Shown in pieces: positions 23,367 to 34,314 of a DNA stretch of 64,000 nucleotides. The notes under the pieces are model-generated. The model ran no database searches and was not told the DNA's origin. It saw only the letters and a program-made list of their open reading frames with translations. Source of the stretch: Plenodomus lindquistii (Eukaryota > Ascomycota > Dothideomycetes > Pleosporales > Leptosphaeriaceae); NCBI GenBank assembly GCA_025504975.1, contig JANUWI010000014.1, forward strand, positions 682,001 through 746,000. The letters run 5' to 3'. Position 1 is the stretch's first letter, and each line of letters opens with the position of its first letter. A program made the position numbers and the translations under genes.

Positions 23367-24520
23367 TTAGTCTGGACGTGCAAGAATCGCGGCGATGGCG
23401 TCGCAGGGAGCACACGGCTGGGGTTTGCGTTGTGGTTGTTGAGCCTCTACGGGTGGGCATTCGCAGGTCTGCTCGACCGCGGTGAAAACGGAGGTCCGGC
23501 GGGCTTGCGTGAGGCCTGGGGCATCAACGGGGAAGAAGGCAGATTCGCGACGCTCGTATTGTGGAGTGCAGCACATATCATCGTCGTCTGTTACGAATAC
23601 GGATGGTCGCCGCGAAAAATGGCCAGCGCTGGGCGCATCGTCGCAGGAAGGATACGCGGTACCCCAGAACGGCAGCTTTGGCGGTGTGCCCTGACCATCG
23701 TACGGTACGTAGATGGAGCCACCACGCGGTCGCAAGAAGGGACTTGGATCGGAAAAGTCCAAAAATTCGTCGAATGGAGTCTCTCCGGCAGATCGATCCG
23801 ATTCTTCGGTGGTTGCTTCGAGGTGGGATTTTTGTAGAGCAAGTTCGAGTTCCTCTGCCGTGAAGGGCACCGAGGCCGAGGCCTGGCGAGTGCGGTCTGA
23901 GCCAGTGCCTGGACGAGACAATTGTCTTACTGAGCTCGAGCGACGGACGCCAGCTGATTGCTTGCGGCGAGCGTCGCGAGGATCTTCTGTAGGATTGCGT
24001 GAGAGACCGACTAAATGGTATTAGATGGCGTCCAGGGTTGGAACATGCAGTAGAACATACCGTTCAGAACGTCGCCCTCGTCATCGCTGGCCTCTCTTAT
24101 ATTTGCAGGCCGCTCGTCGCCTGCGATGCTCGCTCCAATCCCGCTATCTACCCACTCGTCGTGATCGTATTCGCTGGACACGCTCGATCTCCGGCTCCGG
24201 TGCATGCTGCGACTGCGGCTTCGTCTGCTGCGGAAACTGCTCCTTCGACTAGGCAGACGCGATCCCATGGGCGAGTACAGACTGGCATTGCTATGCCGTC
24301 TCCAGGCAGTGGCGAAGCTGAAGGCCTCCAGGCGCTTTTTGTGCTCAGGGTCCACGGGTCGTCGGTACTTGAGCGGCGGCATCTTCTCGCCCGGCAGGTA
24401 GAAATCGCTCTCTGGTAGCGCTGATTTGGCATTCTTTGATTTGAATTTGCCCAGAGGGCCACGATTACCCTCATCGCCAGTCAGGACGCGCCGCAAGCGG
24501 CTTCGCAGGTGGCCGGTCAT
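23367..24520 (-). CDS. Unrecognised Arg/Ser-rich, probably disordered protein
   Basis: Two exons, 24061-24520 and 23367-24010, across a 50-base intron (GTATGT...TTTAG), give 367 residues. The N-terminus is basic (MTGHLRSRLRRVLTG). After a LPGEKMPPLKYRRPVDPEHK segment comes a dense Arg/Ser tract (SRRSSFRSRRSRSRSMHRSR, residues about 93-113) and acidic patches. The second exon is Ser/Pro/Asp-rich with PFDEFLDFSDPSPF and ends with several cysteines (CECPPV, CAPCDAI). Without the splice the first frame would stop at 24011. RS tracts occur in splicing-related and cytoskeletal phosphoproteins, but there is no RNA-binding domain, so no function is assigned. The gene is divergent from the zipper-block protein with 1.65 kb between them. 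Confidence 0.75.
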
Positions 24521-26171
24521 GGTGGGCAGTGACGTGGGTCGATGATTAGAGTTGGGGAGCCAGTGTGCAGGCGAGTGCGACAGTCAGCCAGCCAGATGGG
24601 AGATGGGGGAAAGTCGAGAGTGGGCGCGTCAAAGTGTTGGTGTATAGGGGGGGCAGAGGATTGTTGGGAGCAGAGGCAGGTGACGGTTAGAATGTCGGTT
24701 CAAGGTCGGCAAATGAGTGTGAGGCTGATTTGAGATGGGTCGGAGACGCGGACGGTGGTGGGTCCCCGTGGGTATGTATGGTGGCCCTGGCGATGGTGGT
24801 GGTCCTCGCAATGGCTGGGGTGCCGAAACTGATCCTGGCACCTGGCGCGCTGCAGTCTTCAGGTTGGCTGCGACTAGAATAAAACGCGGAGAAGACCAAG
24901 CTTGAGCCTTTCTTGGGCGGGCGTCGCTGCGAGGGCTGGGCAGTGACGGAGCTCGCGACAAGGGCGTCCGACGCTGCAACGGCGTCAGCAAAGCAGGGCC
25001 GGCAGGGCGCAGGACTCAGAACTAGGTTCGTCGAAGTTTTCTAGAAGGCGTGGGACCTGTACACCTAGGAGCGCGGAAAGCGCACGACGGCGGCAGCAGT
25101 TGGGTGATGGATCGGCCGAGGTGACTTGCAGGCGGCGTGAATGGATGGGCAGCGCTCTTGTGGGTGGGTCGAGAACAGCGTGGGTGAGAGAAGCTAGCAC
25201 CTTTACGACGGCTATCCTGGGCGGCCGCTGTGGTTCGCCACGATTAATTCGCGCAAAGGGACGAGGCCGGGCGGCATGCTTGGGATCCATGCGTGTTGGG
25301 AGGCGCGCATGCACGATGCGCTCCCAGACTCCCTCGTGCATCCTCAGCATTCTTCTCGGCTGGCTGGCTGGCTGGCTGGCGTCGGTCTTGAGACGGCCAT
25401 GGGCGCATCGTGAGAAGCGCGACCGTTGTTGGGCTCGTAGCGGCACTTGTCGTTTTCATCTCAAAGCACTCTGCCTGCATCGCATATGGCGCTATACATC
25501 ATCACCACCGGCTCTTTGGTCATGCGCTGCCGCCAAAGTGGGCAGAATTGGGCCAAGTGTGGGGTAGCGGTACATTGCACACCTCGCAAGCGGTGAGGTC
25601 ATGGCGGGCCTCATTACATGCAGTAACAGTATACCCAAGTCGCGGGGAGGCGTGTCTCGCTGTTTGAAGACATGTCGCAGGTGTACACAGTATTCACTCC
25701 CACCTTCGCCTAGACGTGTGCGCCGACATGGGCCCGAGCTGCCTCAGGCTTCCTGACGGCGCACCGTCCCATCTCTACTCTACATGACGGTCACATGCGT
25801 AGAGGCGTACTCCAGTAGTAAACGAAACGAGTAAGCACTCGACTTGCTTTGGCCCCATCAAGGCCACCAGGGCCTCTAAAAGAGCATGGATTCGATGCAA
25901 TTGGACTTGTGGCGCACTTCATGTGCCTCAATTGGTGACCAGCGACGCTCTGATTGGCGCGCGCAGCTTAGCTTCCTGCCCTCTCTCCAAAGGATGAGGT
26001 CATGGGCGTACCAGCTCGGTAGCTACACCAAACAATGATGTCTTGATACACTAACGACCCGTGCCTTGCTTTGCCCGCTTCTGAACCCCTCTCCAGCTGA
26101 TTCAATCCAACATTGAGGTACTCGAATCCCTCCTTCAGCGCCGCAGCACTTTCCAGAGCACCTACAACATC
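24521..26171. other. Divergent intergenic region
   Basis: 1.65 kb between two divergent genes. It contains a (GGCT)n microsatellite and several short frames without recognisable content. Confidence 0.35.
25358..25380. repeat. (GGCT)n tetranucleotide microsatellite
   Basis: Five and three-quarter uninterrupted GGCT units in the intergenic region. Confidence 0.8.
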
Positions 26172-29100
26172 ATGGACAAGATCAAGAGCGTTCTGTGAGT
26201 GTTGGACATTGACAACACATGTACAAATGAAGCTAACGCATTGTGCAGCGGCGGACACAAGAAGGACGATGCTGCTGCGCACGACACACACGCGTCTTCC
26301 TCTGCCACTGGGGGGTATGTCGATTGTTGCTCACTTACCTATCATGCCTCTGAGCCTTGCTGATACCCCCCTAGAGAGACACACCCCATCTATGACCAAA
26401 TGACCGAACGAAAGGAGGGCAAGCATGCTCCTCTTGGACAGCCAATCTACGACATCAGGACGACAGACGGTCAGCCATACACAGCGCTTGCGCACCATCA
26501 AGACTCTACTGGTCACCATGGAAAACCTGAGCACGTTGGCACTGGCGGGGCTGTTGGCCATGATGGCCGTACAGATCACTCCGCCACCACATCAAGCCAC
26601 CACAAGGACCAGAGCACAAATCAAACTCATGCAAAGGACGGCGGCAATGCTTCAAAGGTCCCATTGAAGGTGCAGGAGAAGCTACCTGAATCGGTGGAAC
26701 GCGCTGTACCTAACGCGATCCACGATACAGGTGACAACAGCAAACACGGCCACAGTGGCACCTCTGCCGTCGCTGCTGGCGAGCACCGACCAAATGTGAA
26801 GACGAGTGGCACTGAAATGAGCACTGCGAGTATCAAGAGCGGCGTCATTGGTTTTGGCCCAGGCCAACAAGGTCATGCTGCCAGGCCCACGCAGAATTCC
26901 TTTGAGCATAATCTGTCTCCAGACCACGTCGTAGGAGGTGGGAACCTGGGAAGCTCACAAGGACAAGGTCTTCACTCGAGCACAGGTGTTGGACCAACTT
27001 CTCGTACGTAGTTATTTCGCCCCCCGAATACTCCAGTTTATATCATATCAGATCTGACAAATAGTTCCAGAGTCTTCCGCTGGCCCTGCTGCCGGTCTGG
27101 GTGCTGCGGCATTGGGTGCTACCAGTCTAGGTGCTGTTAAGGAGCACCAACCATATGATAGCACTGCACGACAGGAAAGTTATACAACGGATACCAACCG
27201 CTCATTTCCTCTCGCAGGAGGAGTCACTTCGGAACCTAATACTACCCATGCTGCATCCTCGACGCATCCACATGGAAATACTTCTTCTCCTGTTTCTGCG
27301 GCTGGACAAACGTCTTCTGGTCAGTATTCGGCCGAGCCCACCTCAACTTTGCACCAGGATAGTGTTGCAGCACGAGATCCAAGTCTTCAACAGCAGAACA
27401 TGGGGGCGGACCATAACCACGGTCGAGAAGGTTTGGCTGGAGCCGCTGCGGCTGCGGCTGCTGTGGGCGCTACACAGCGTTCAGACACATCAAACAGAAG
27501 AGATCACGGAGCTCAAGATCCGAGCTCTACCACTGCTGCACCCGTTTCTGGCCACAACCAACCCCACGAAGAGCAAGGTCTGCTGGCAAAAGCCAAGAAC
27601 CTTGTCGGACTAGGCACGACAAAGGAGCACGACACTGTTAACCACGAAGCAGTCGGGAGCACTACAAGTCGTTCTACCCAGGATCATCACAACCCTGAAG
27701 CACTCGCTGGTAGCACCACTAGCCCTTCCACGCATGACAGTCATCCTGGAGCCCTCGCTGCAGCTACCGCCGCCGCTTCAGGTGCAGCGGCGAGATCCTC
27801 TCAGCCGTCTTCTTCTACGCAGAACCAGGTCATTAGCAATCAGCAAGGTCACGTGCCTGGTACCAGCAGTTCAGTCACTGGCTCTGCTACTGACGGAAGG
27901 CCCCAAGCCTCGAGATTGGAATCCCAACCTCGGCATATCCCAGGCGCCTTCGTCAACACCCCAGGTGATCATAGTAACACTTTCCTGGACTACACTACGG
28001 TTATTCAGCCAACATCCACTTCAACTGCGCCTGCACTGGGCGTGGAACCTACACCACTGTCTACTGCTACTGCTACTCACCAAGAACCGACTTCCGCTCT
28101 TGGATCTTCTGCAGGCACACATTCAGGCGTTGTTCCTCCGAATACGGATCAACATGGGCTCCGACACACTGGATCCCTAGATGAGCCTCTTCCACGGTCC
28201 TCTGAGGAACATCACCATGGCAGGGACGCTGCGCTAGCTGGCGGTCTTGGAGCTGGTGCCGCTGGTCTAGGTGCACACGCAGCCCACCAAAGCCGAGCTA
28301 CGCCAGAAGTTGATACCAATAAGCCGTTGTATGAAGATTCAAGCCCATATAGCTCTAGAGTACTCGACCCTCGTGTGTCAGGTGTGCAAGCGCCGCTCGA
28401 TAGCCAGCGTTTTAATTCTCAAGCCAAGACTGGGGTCTCGCCTCACCACGCGACACAAAGTTCGAGCTCTGCAGGTATGCCTGCAGGATCAGACTCACAA
28501 CATCATCTAGGCCGGGATGCTAGTCTCGTAGGAGGAGCCGCTGCTGGCGGGGCTGCGTTGCATCATTCACTCCAGCGTGACGGCACTACAGCAAGTGGGT
28601 CCACTCTCCAGGAGAATTCGTACACCTCTGTGCCTGCATCCCACCAGTCATCTGGCGTCGCTGCTCCATTGGGTTCTTCGACCACAGGCACGTCACAAGG
28701 ACTGTCCTCGGGCGGTCATGACAACTTTTACGGCACTGCTGGAGCCCCGGCACCGATCACTGATCGTACGACACAGCATCAGCAACCCTCAGACGCCCAG
28801 AGCAATACAGGCCGCAACGCCGCGCTTGGAGGTGCTGCAGCTGCTGGGCTCGTAGGCGCAGGAGCCTATGCTGGCTCAAGGCACGGCGAAACCACTCAAC
28901 AGTTGCCTCTACGCCAAAAGGAGGATCTGCAGTCTTCAGCTCAGCCAGGCTCAGCAGGACAGTCTGCATACCCAGCTCAAGGCACAACTCCATCTTCATA
29001 CCCTACGCAGGGTACTGTCGCACCACACAATACTCATGTGCCAGGCTCTGCCAGTCAGCAGCCGTACGAAGCCAATCGCGATCCGTCTGACCAAAGCCAC

Positions 29101-30142
29101 GATAAGCGAAACGCCGCACTTCTTGGTGCAGGTGGAGCCGCTGCCGTTGGCGGTGGTGCATACGCGCTGTCCCAGCAGGACGAGCGTGAAAAGGCTCGGT
29201 TGGCAGAACGAGAGCAGGAGCGCCTCAAGAAAGAAGCTCACGAGCGTGAGAAGGAACAGCACAGACTCGACAAAGAACAGCACAAGCACGACAAGGAGGT
29301 ACACAAGCACGACAAAGCCGTGGCTGCCCACGAAAAAGAAGAACGCCATCTCCATAAAGAACAAGAAAAGGAACAGAAGCGTCTCGCTAAGGAGCAGCAT
29401 GAGCGAGAGAAGGAGGCTGAAAAGGAGAAGAAGGGTGGTCTGTTGGGCTTCCTGCACAGGGACAAGTCGAAGAAGGAGCGATCAGCCAATAGCCCCGAGT
29501 CTTCTCCCCGCAGCTCGAGGGATGAAACCAGACGCGCATCGAAAGATAGCCCAAGACACTCCAAGGAGTACGCTGCTGGTGCCGGTGCGCTTGGTGCGGG
29601 AGCTGGTGCCATGGCGTACGATGAAAACCACCCCGACCACCCGAGATGGAAGGGCAAGAACCTTTTGCACAAGGAGCCACCGAAGGGACATCCTGCTCGT
29701 GAGTCCCTGGAGCACCAGTCAGAGGGTGGTTTTACGGGGAAGAGGGAGCATGTCGGTGTCGATGGACCCATTGGTAATCCCAACATGATCAGTGGTGACC
29801 GGTAAGAGATACATCGTACATTTTATGTATTGCAGCAAGCTGACGTAGAACAGTGAAACCAGCAAGGGCGTCTACGGTGCCCATCCCATAAGCGAAGTGG
29901 CCCATAGCCACACAGTCATTGAGCCACACACCGGTCTGCCCATGAATGTAGGCAAGTTCGGTTCGGGCACTGGAGGTACAGACGGTAATCCTGCTATTCA
30001 CGGTCAGCATGAGCACGGCACTGCAGGAGGATTGGGCCACAGCGGAGCCCCAGGCCAGACTGGAGTCCCAGGACAAACTGGCGCAACAGGACAATCAGGC
30101 ACGAATTGGGAAGCGATTAAGAAGGCGGATACACCCTACTAA
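26172..30142 (+). CDS. Large Ala/Gly-zipper and charged coiled-coil protein, LEA-like, function unknown
   Basis: Five exons, 26172-26194, 26249-26314, 26375-27003, 27065-29801 and 29854-30142, give 1247 residues; introns are 54, 60, 61 and 52 bases with phase-consistent GT-AG ends. The protein starts MDKIKSVLGGHKKDD and is hydrophilic, rich in Ser, Thr, His and Gly. Blocks of about 25 Ala/Gly residues, each introduced by GR[DN]A(S)L or KRNAAL, recur near residues 362, 622, 719, 820 and 918, with a looser one near 1072 (AAGAGALGAGAGAMAYDENH). Residues about 946-1032 form a Lys/Glu/His-rich heptad-like region (EKEQHRLDKEQHKHDKEVHK), followed by KGGLLGFLHRDKSKKE. The tail has Gly-Gln-Thr repeats. 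The pattern recalls fungal LEA-like or septal/stress scaffold proteins; no enzyme domain is seen and I infer no specific function. Confidence 0.82.
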
Positions 30143-30848
30143 GTGTACAAGCCGCATCTTTGAGGAAATTTGGAGGACGCATTGATATAGTCATGATGTG
30201 ATGATATCTGCGGTCTTGTTTTCTTGATTGGTTCGGAATTTCAATAGGATACCTATTTACATGTTGGTTGTAGCCTTTGATGTAGTCACTCTTGGAATTT
30301 GGGTGGATAGTACATACATACTGCTGAGATAAGTATGGACTTGAATATAAATGTGATTATCTTTTTACGTGTTGGTAGAGCTTTTAGAGGACGTGCTTGC
30401 TTCGACTTGGCGTGTGGAAACTAATATTGCGTTTGTGTTGTTGTGGAGTAGCTACCCAAGTAAGGAGTACAGAGAGAGCATACAATATTTGCAATACATG
30501 TCTAGAGTGCTGTAGGTAATGTCTTACAACTTCTTTGAAGCCAGCTACGAGTTTTGCTTAGCCCTGTTAGTACATGTCACTAGGCAGATTTAAACATTGG
30601 GGGGTTAAAATGCTAACGCGGGGAAAACAGTACCAAAGCATGTTTCGGACAGAAGATATTCATGTGGACGCAAATATCGCATGTTTGGTATGTACAAGAG
30701 ACATGGCTTAGTAAAGTGAGCTGTGGCTAACTTGTCGTTGGAAACGTATAGCCTCACAAATAACTTTTCAGAGCCGCAACCATCATCAGTGATAACATGT
30801 AGTCATCTCACCATTTGACAAGGTCGAAGGCTGTTCCTTCCCAAACTC
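30143..30848. other. Convergent intergenic region
   Basis: About 700 AT-richer bases between two convergent genes. I see no gene or repeat of note. Confidence 0.35.
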
Positions 30849-32223
30849 TCATGCTTTAGTGGAACCCGCCGTGAGCCATACCTCAACGCCCTTGGCCTTG
30901 AGCGAACTGATAAGCTTCAAGTTCCGAAAAGCACAGGTGATCTGTGACAAGTCACCAAAGCCGTCTGAGCACTCCACGCCAATCCGCTTCAAATGGGGAA
31001 AGTCGTCCTTGCTGAATAATTCGAACCAGCCCAGCGCTCGACTCCCTGATGCCAAAAGTCGGGTGTCAGAGATCCGCGCGTCTGGATATGTAACGATGAC
31101 CTCGTCAATGGTGTGAGGCAGGATCATAGCAGGGAATATGTACGGGACGCCATGCAACCCCGGTTTGTTGATGAGTGCATCCTCAGGAATCCAGATGCTG
31201 ACGAGATTGGTGTACTTGCAAATATTGAGCTGCGAAACTTGGTATGCCTGAAATGGAAGGTTTCGCATGTCGAGATCAATCACGAGATTTCTGGTGGAGG
31301 GAGCAGCATCAAGCACAGCGTAGAGGGTACTTACTTGGACGACAGTACCCAAACGCGCCGAACGAGTCGTTCTCTCTTCGACTGTTACGCATCGACCGAA
31401 GACGGAGTTCTTCCAATTTTGGAAAATGAGCTAGGAGATCGGTGACTTCACGTATAGAGATACAGGAGCTTCGTTTCGTGTTGAGTGGCTGCCAGAGGTC
31501 GAGTCCGAATTTGGTAATATTGCCAGCTGAGGCTCCGTCTGCTGGTATGTCCACACTCCCTTTCCGACCCAAATACAGAGATCGAAGTGTTTTTAGTGTG
31601 AGTGCTGCCCAGTTCAGACAGCGATATGAGACGAAAATGCGTTCAATTTTGGCGAGTCCTGGGACAGTGGCCAGTGCATCGAGCAGTAGCAACATCGCTT
31701 TAGGAAATGCGCGGGAGAAATGGGTTCCGTTGGTGTAATTACCCCCTCCGAACTGTATACATTCGAGGTTTGGGAGGCGACTCAGAATGTTCCCAGCGAG
31801 ATGTTGCTCACAGACTGTGACTCCGATTATATTGTCTAGGCGAAATGGGCCAGTGCCGACGATGCTTAGAGGTTCCTTTTGTATGAGTATTTGATGCTTG
31901 CTAGGTAGCCACTTGATTTGGAGAGCCTTTCCGCCTAAGTATGGCTTGGTACATATGGTCCACAGGAACTTTGAGATCTTGGTCTCAGTGGGTTCGCCCG
32001 CCCTCTTACTGGATCGCAGATCAGCTTTGCGGTACAAAACATCCTGTGCAGCCTCTTGACAGCGCTTGGAAACACGGGAAAGCGCACAGAGCCCTGCTGT
32101 ATCCAAGTGGGTAGCTATGAGGATCAGAAGCTCCATGGGGCACTGGTGTAGGTAACAAACATGTTGTTTGGAGTCTGGATCCTCGAGGCCAATGGAAGTG
32201 TCTGTTTGTGTGCCTGAACTCAT
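30849..32223 (-). CDS. F-box/LRR-like protein, paralogue A (reading-frame break)
   Basis: The first frame runs from the ATG at 32221-32223 and contains an F-box (CPMELLILIATHLDTAGLCA, then SRVSKRCQEAAQDVLYR), followed by a leucine-rich region like that of paralogue C. The matching C-terminal half (LYAVLDAAPS ... YTNLVSIWIPEDALI ... DFPHLKRIGVECS) is in the +1 frame and ends at 30849. Similarity to C continues on both sides, so the frame changes within 31309-31355, just after FGAFG (about nt 31350). No normal intron fixes this: the only phase-compatible candidate spanning the site is 55 bases with a GTAACA donor and CCAAG acceptor, and it would remove residues that look homologous. F-box proteins recruit substrates to SCF ubiquitin ligases. 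The gene is either degenerate, unusually spliced or frameshifted. Confidence 0.6.
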
Positions 32224-32819
32224 ACATTAGCTCGCAAATACAGGCTAGGACGATGAGAGCACTCACTTGACACCGCTGGCGCAACAACGGCGGCAGTCGC
32301 TGCCTCGAGGTGGGCAGTATAGTCAGACATGCTGGTGTCACCAGAAGGCGAGCAGAAACGTGCTCTTGTTCTTGCTGTTGCTGTTGCTGTTGTTGATGAG
32401 AAAGCGGAGCGAGGCAAGAAATCACGTCTACGAAGGAAGGTACGTGAGCTTACCGTTTGCTTGTGGGCCCTGGGGGTCGGTCCTGCCTGGGTTGGCTGCA
32501 AAGAAAGCTTGGCATCACCTGGGTCTGTTCACGATCACCGGGAGAGACTGCGTAAATTGCGATCTTGGTATTGGCAAAAGGTGAATGCCATGCACCTCGT
32601 GTACTACAGGCGAGCGTGTCGTCTCGCCAAGACATTGCTTCCCGTCAAGTCCTATGCTTCGCTCCCAGGGTCCGTTCGTCCCGCATGAATGTCATGGGTA
32701 TCGTATTCAAACAAGCCTTTCTTTTTGCACAGTGATCACGCCAAACATGTCCCTTAGATCCAGTTTCATCTCTGTGACTTTTCACTGTGTTTTGTCCTCT
32801 CCAGTACTTTTGACCACAT
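32224..32819. other. Intergenic region between F-box A and LSM7
   Basis: About 600 bases: upstream region of F-box A and 3' flank of LSM7. It contains a CTGTTG microsatellite. No gene is seen. Confidence 0.35.
32363..32396. repeat. CTG/TTG trinucleotide repeat
   Basis: An imperfect run of TTG and CTG units. It reads as a poly-Gln tract in one minus-strand frame, but that frame is not part of a supported gene. Confidence 0.7.
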
Positions 32820-33330
32820 TCACTCTTCTTCTTGTATGAAGGGGTTCGAAATTTCTTCGCTGCCGTCGACTGGTGAGATGACGACGAGTAGGGTTCCACG
32901 CGCGACAATGAGGCCTAGCTTGCGATAGCGAATGTTTCCTTCGTCGTCTGAAGCGAGTGTTAGCAAATGACGCATACATGAGATGGACATGACATACCAG
33001 TCAAGGCTTCTTTAACCTCATCTAATACCAGGTTCATGAGTTGATCGTAGCCCTTGAGTGTGCCAATGACTATGATGACATTAGTATATGCCATGTATTG
33101 GGCGCATATGTATAGTCTGGCAGTTGCTCACCTTCACGACCCCCACTGAACTTGACAGTAATCTGCTTGTCCATGTACTTGCTCAAATCCAATATGTTCT
33201 CTTTCTTGGGGCGCTCAGTCTGTCCCGCAGCACCACCAGCATGGGCGCCGCCACGCCCGCCGCCTCGTCCTCCACGGTCGCCTCCTCGTGCGCCGCCTCT
33301 GCCACCCCGGAACTGGCCTCGCTCAGACAT
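32820..33330 (-). CDS. lsm7: U6 snRNA-associated Sm-like protein LSm7
   Basis: Three exons, 33132-33330, 32998-33069 and 32820-32947, give 132 residues; introns are 62 and 50 bases. The N-terminus carries an RGG-rich extension (GRGGARGGDRGGRGGGRGG), followed by KKENILDLSKYMDKQITVKF, the start of the Sm1 fold typical of LSm7, then GTLKGYDQLMNLVLDEVKEA and the Sm2 signature GLIVARGTLLVVISP. LSm7 is a subunit of the LSm1-7 ring (cytoplasmic mRNA decapping) and the LSm2-8 ring (U6 snRNP). The RGG extension is long for the family and may bind RNA or promote condensation, as RGG tracts do elsewhere (inference). Without splicing only the first half of the Sm fold would be read. Confidence 0.94.
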
Positions 33331-34314
33331 GTCGTGGGTGTCTCAAAAGGGAAGTGTGTTTTTGGCGTTGCGAACTGGCAGTGACGTGCGGCGCGATGGC
33401 GAAGCTGCCAGGTCCAATCGCGGGGCTGCACGTGAGAAGGCTAGACTGGATAGGGAGGGCAGTGGCTGAGGGCTTAGTCAGACAGGGTGGAGTGTGCAAT
33501 CTCCGCTGGCTGTGGCCAGACTCTCTCCGCTTGCTCTGCTTCGGGCGCGCATCCTCCGAGGCGCTCAGACGACGCGTGGGTCTGCGGCATTTATTCTCGT
33601 CGCCCCTCTCGTGTGGTGTGGGAGTTGTACTGTGCAGCGCGACCACACTGAACTGGTACAGCGTTCCGCCCTCGCAGCTGACACGCCCCCTTGATCGCTG
33701 CTGTCGCGCGAGGCCAACGGGACGCGCAGGCCGTCTGTCATGGGCTGGGGGCTGGACGGCCGGACGGCTGGCGCATGCGCGTGTGGTGTCGCGACTGGCG
33801 GTGATTGGCTGCGGGAGTCCGCCCTCTGGCGTTATTCCCCGGGCCCTGGTCCTCCAAGGGGGGCGTCCACCCTCTCGCAGCCGACGCCCTCTGCTTGTGG
33901 CTGCTGCTCTCCGCGCACCGGTGCTTGTCTGTCACCGACGCCTGCCATGACCATGGTGGACGGGCCGCCCTCGCCCACGGCTGCCACGCTCTATCCCACC
34001 CGCTGTCCCACTGCCGTCTGCACGGCTCTGCTCTGCTCTGCTCTGCTCTGCGCTGCGCTGCGCTGCCATGTCTCATCCCCTCCACATGCTGCCGTGACCC
34101 CAGCGTAGTCTGTCTTGTGCTGCCAGTCGCCTGTCGCTGCGTCGAGCCTGCCTGCCCTCCCCTGTGTGCTGGCTGTCGCTAGCGCCCGCCTACCTCCACC
34201 CTCGTCCTCGTTGCCCGCCCGCCGTCCGCTGGCTGTCACATAAACTGCCTCGGCCGCCCGGCCACTCTCGCCCTGTTCTCCGTCGACATCACCGCCGTGA
34301 GCGAGCGCATCCGC
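33331..34314. other. Divergent GC-rich promoter region
   Basis: About 980 GC-rich bases between LSM7 (-) and the Zn-cluster gene (+). Overlapping frames in all phases reflect composition rather than coding. It contains the CTCTG repeat at 34026-34066. Confidence 0.35.
34026..34066. repeat. (CTCTG)n/(CGCTG)n pentanucleotide repeat
   Basis: Five CTCTG units followed by three CGCTG units, about 250 bases upstream of the Zn-cluster gene start. Confidence 0.85.

Noticed and set aside
28868..29788. 306-codon frame inside the zipper-block gene, and Leu/Phe-rich minus-strand frames at 28996-29786
   Set aside because: Shadows of the Lys/Glu-rich coiled-coil codons; the main frame has consistent introns and repeats.
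31265..31341. Intron with GTAAGT donor and TTTCAG acceptor to repair F-box A
   Set aside because: The splice motifs look good but the phases do not match, the result meets a stop, and it would delete the LYAVLDAAPS segment conserved in paralogue C.
34297..34314. Earlier start of the Zn-cluster gene at GTG
   Set aside because: Nuclear genes of fungi normally start at ATG; the ATG at 34315 follows directly.
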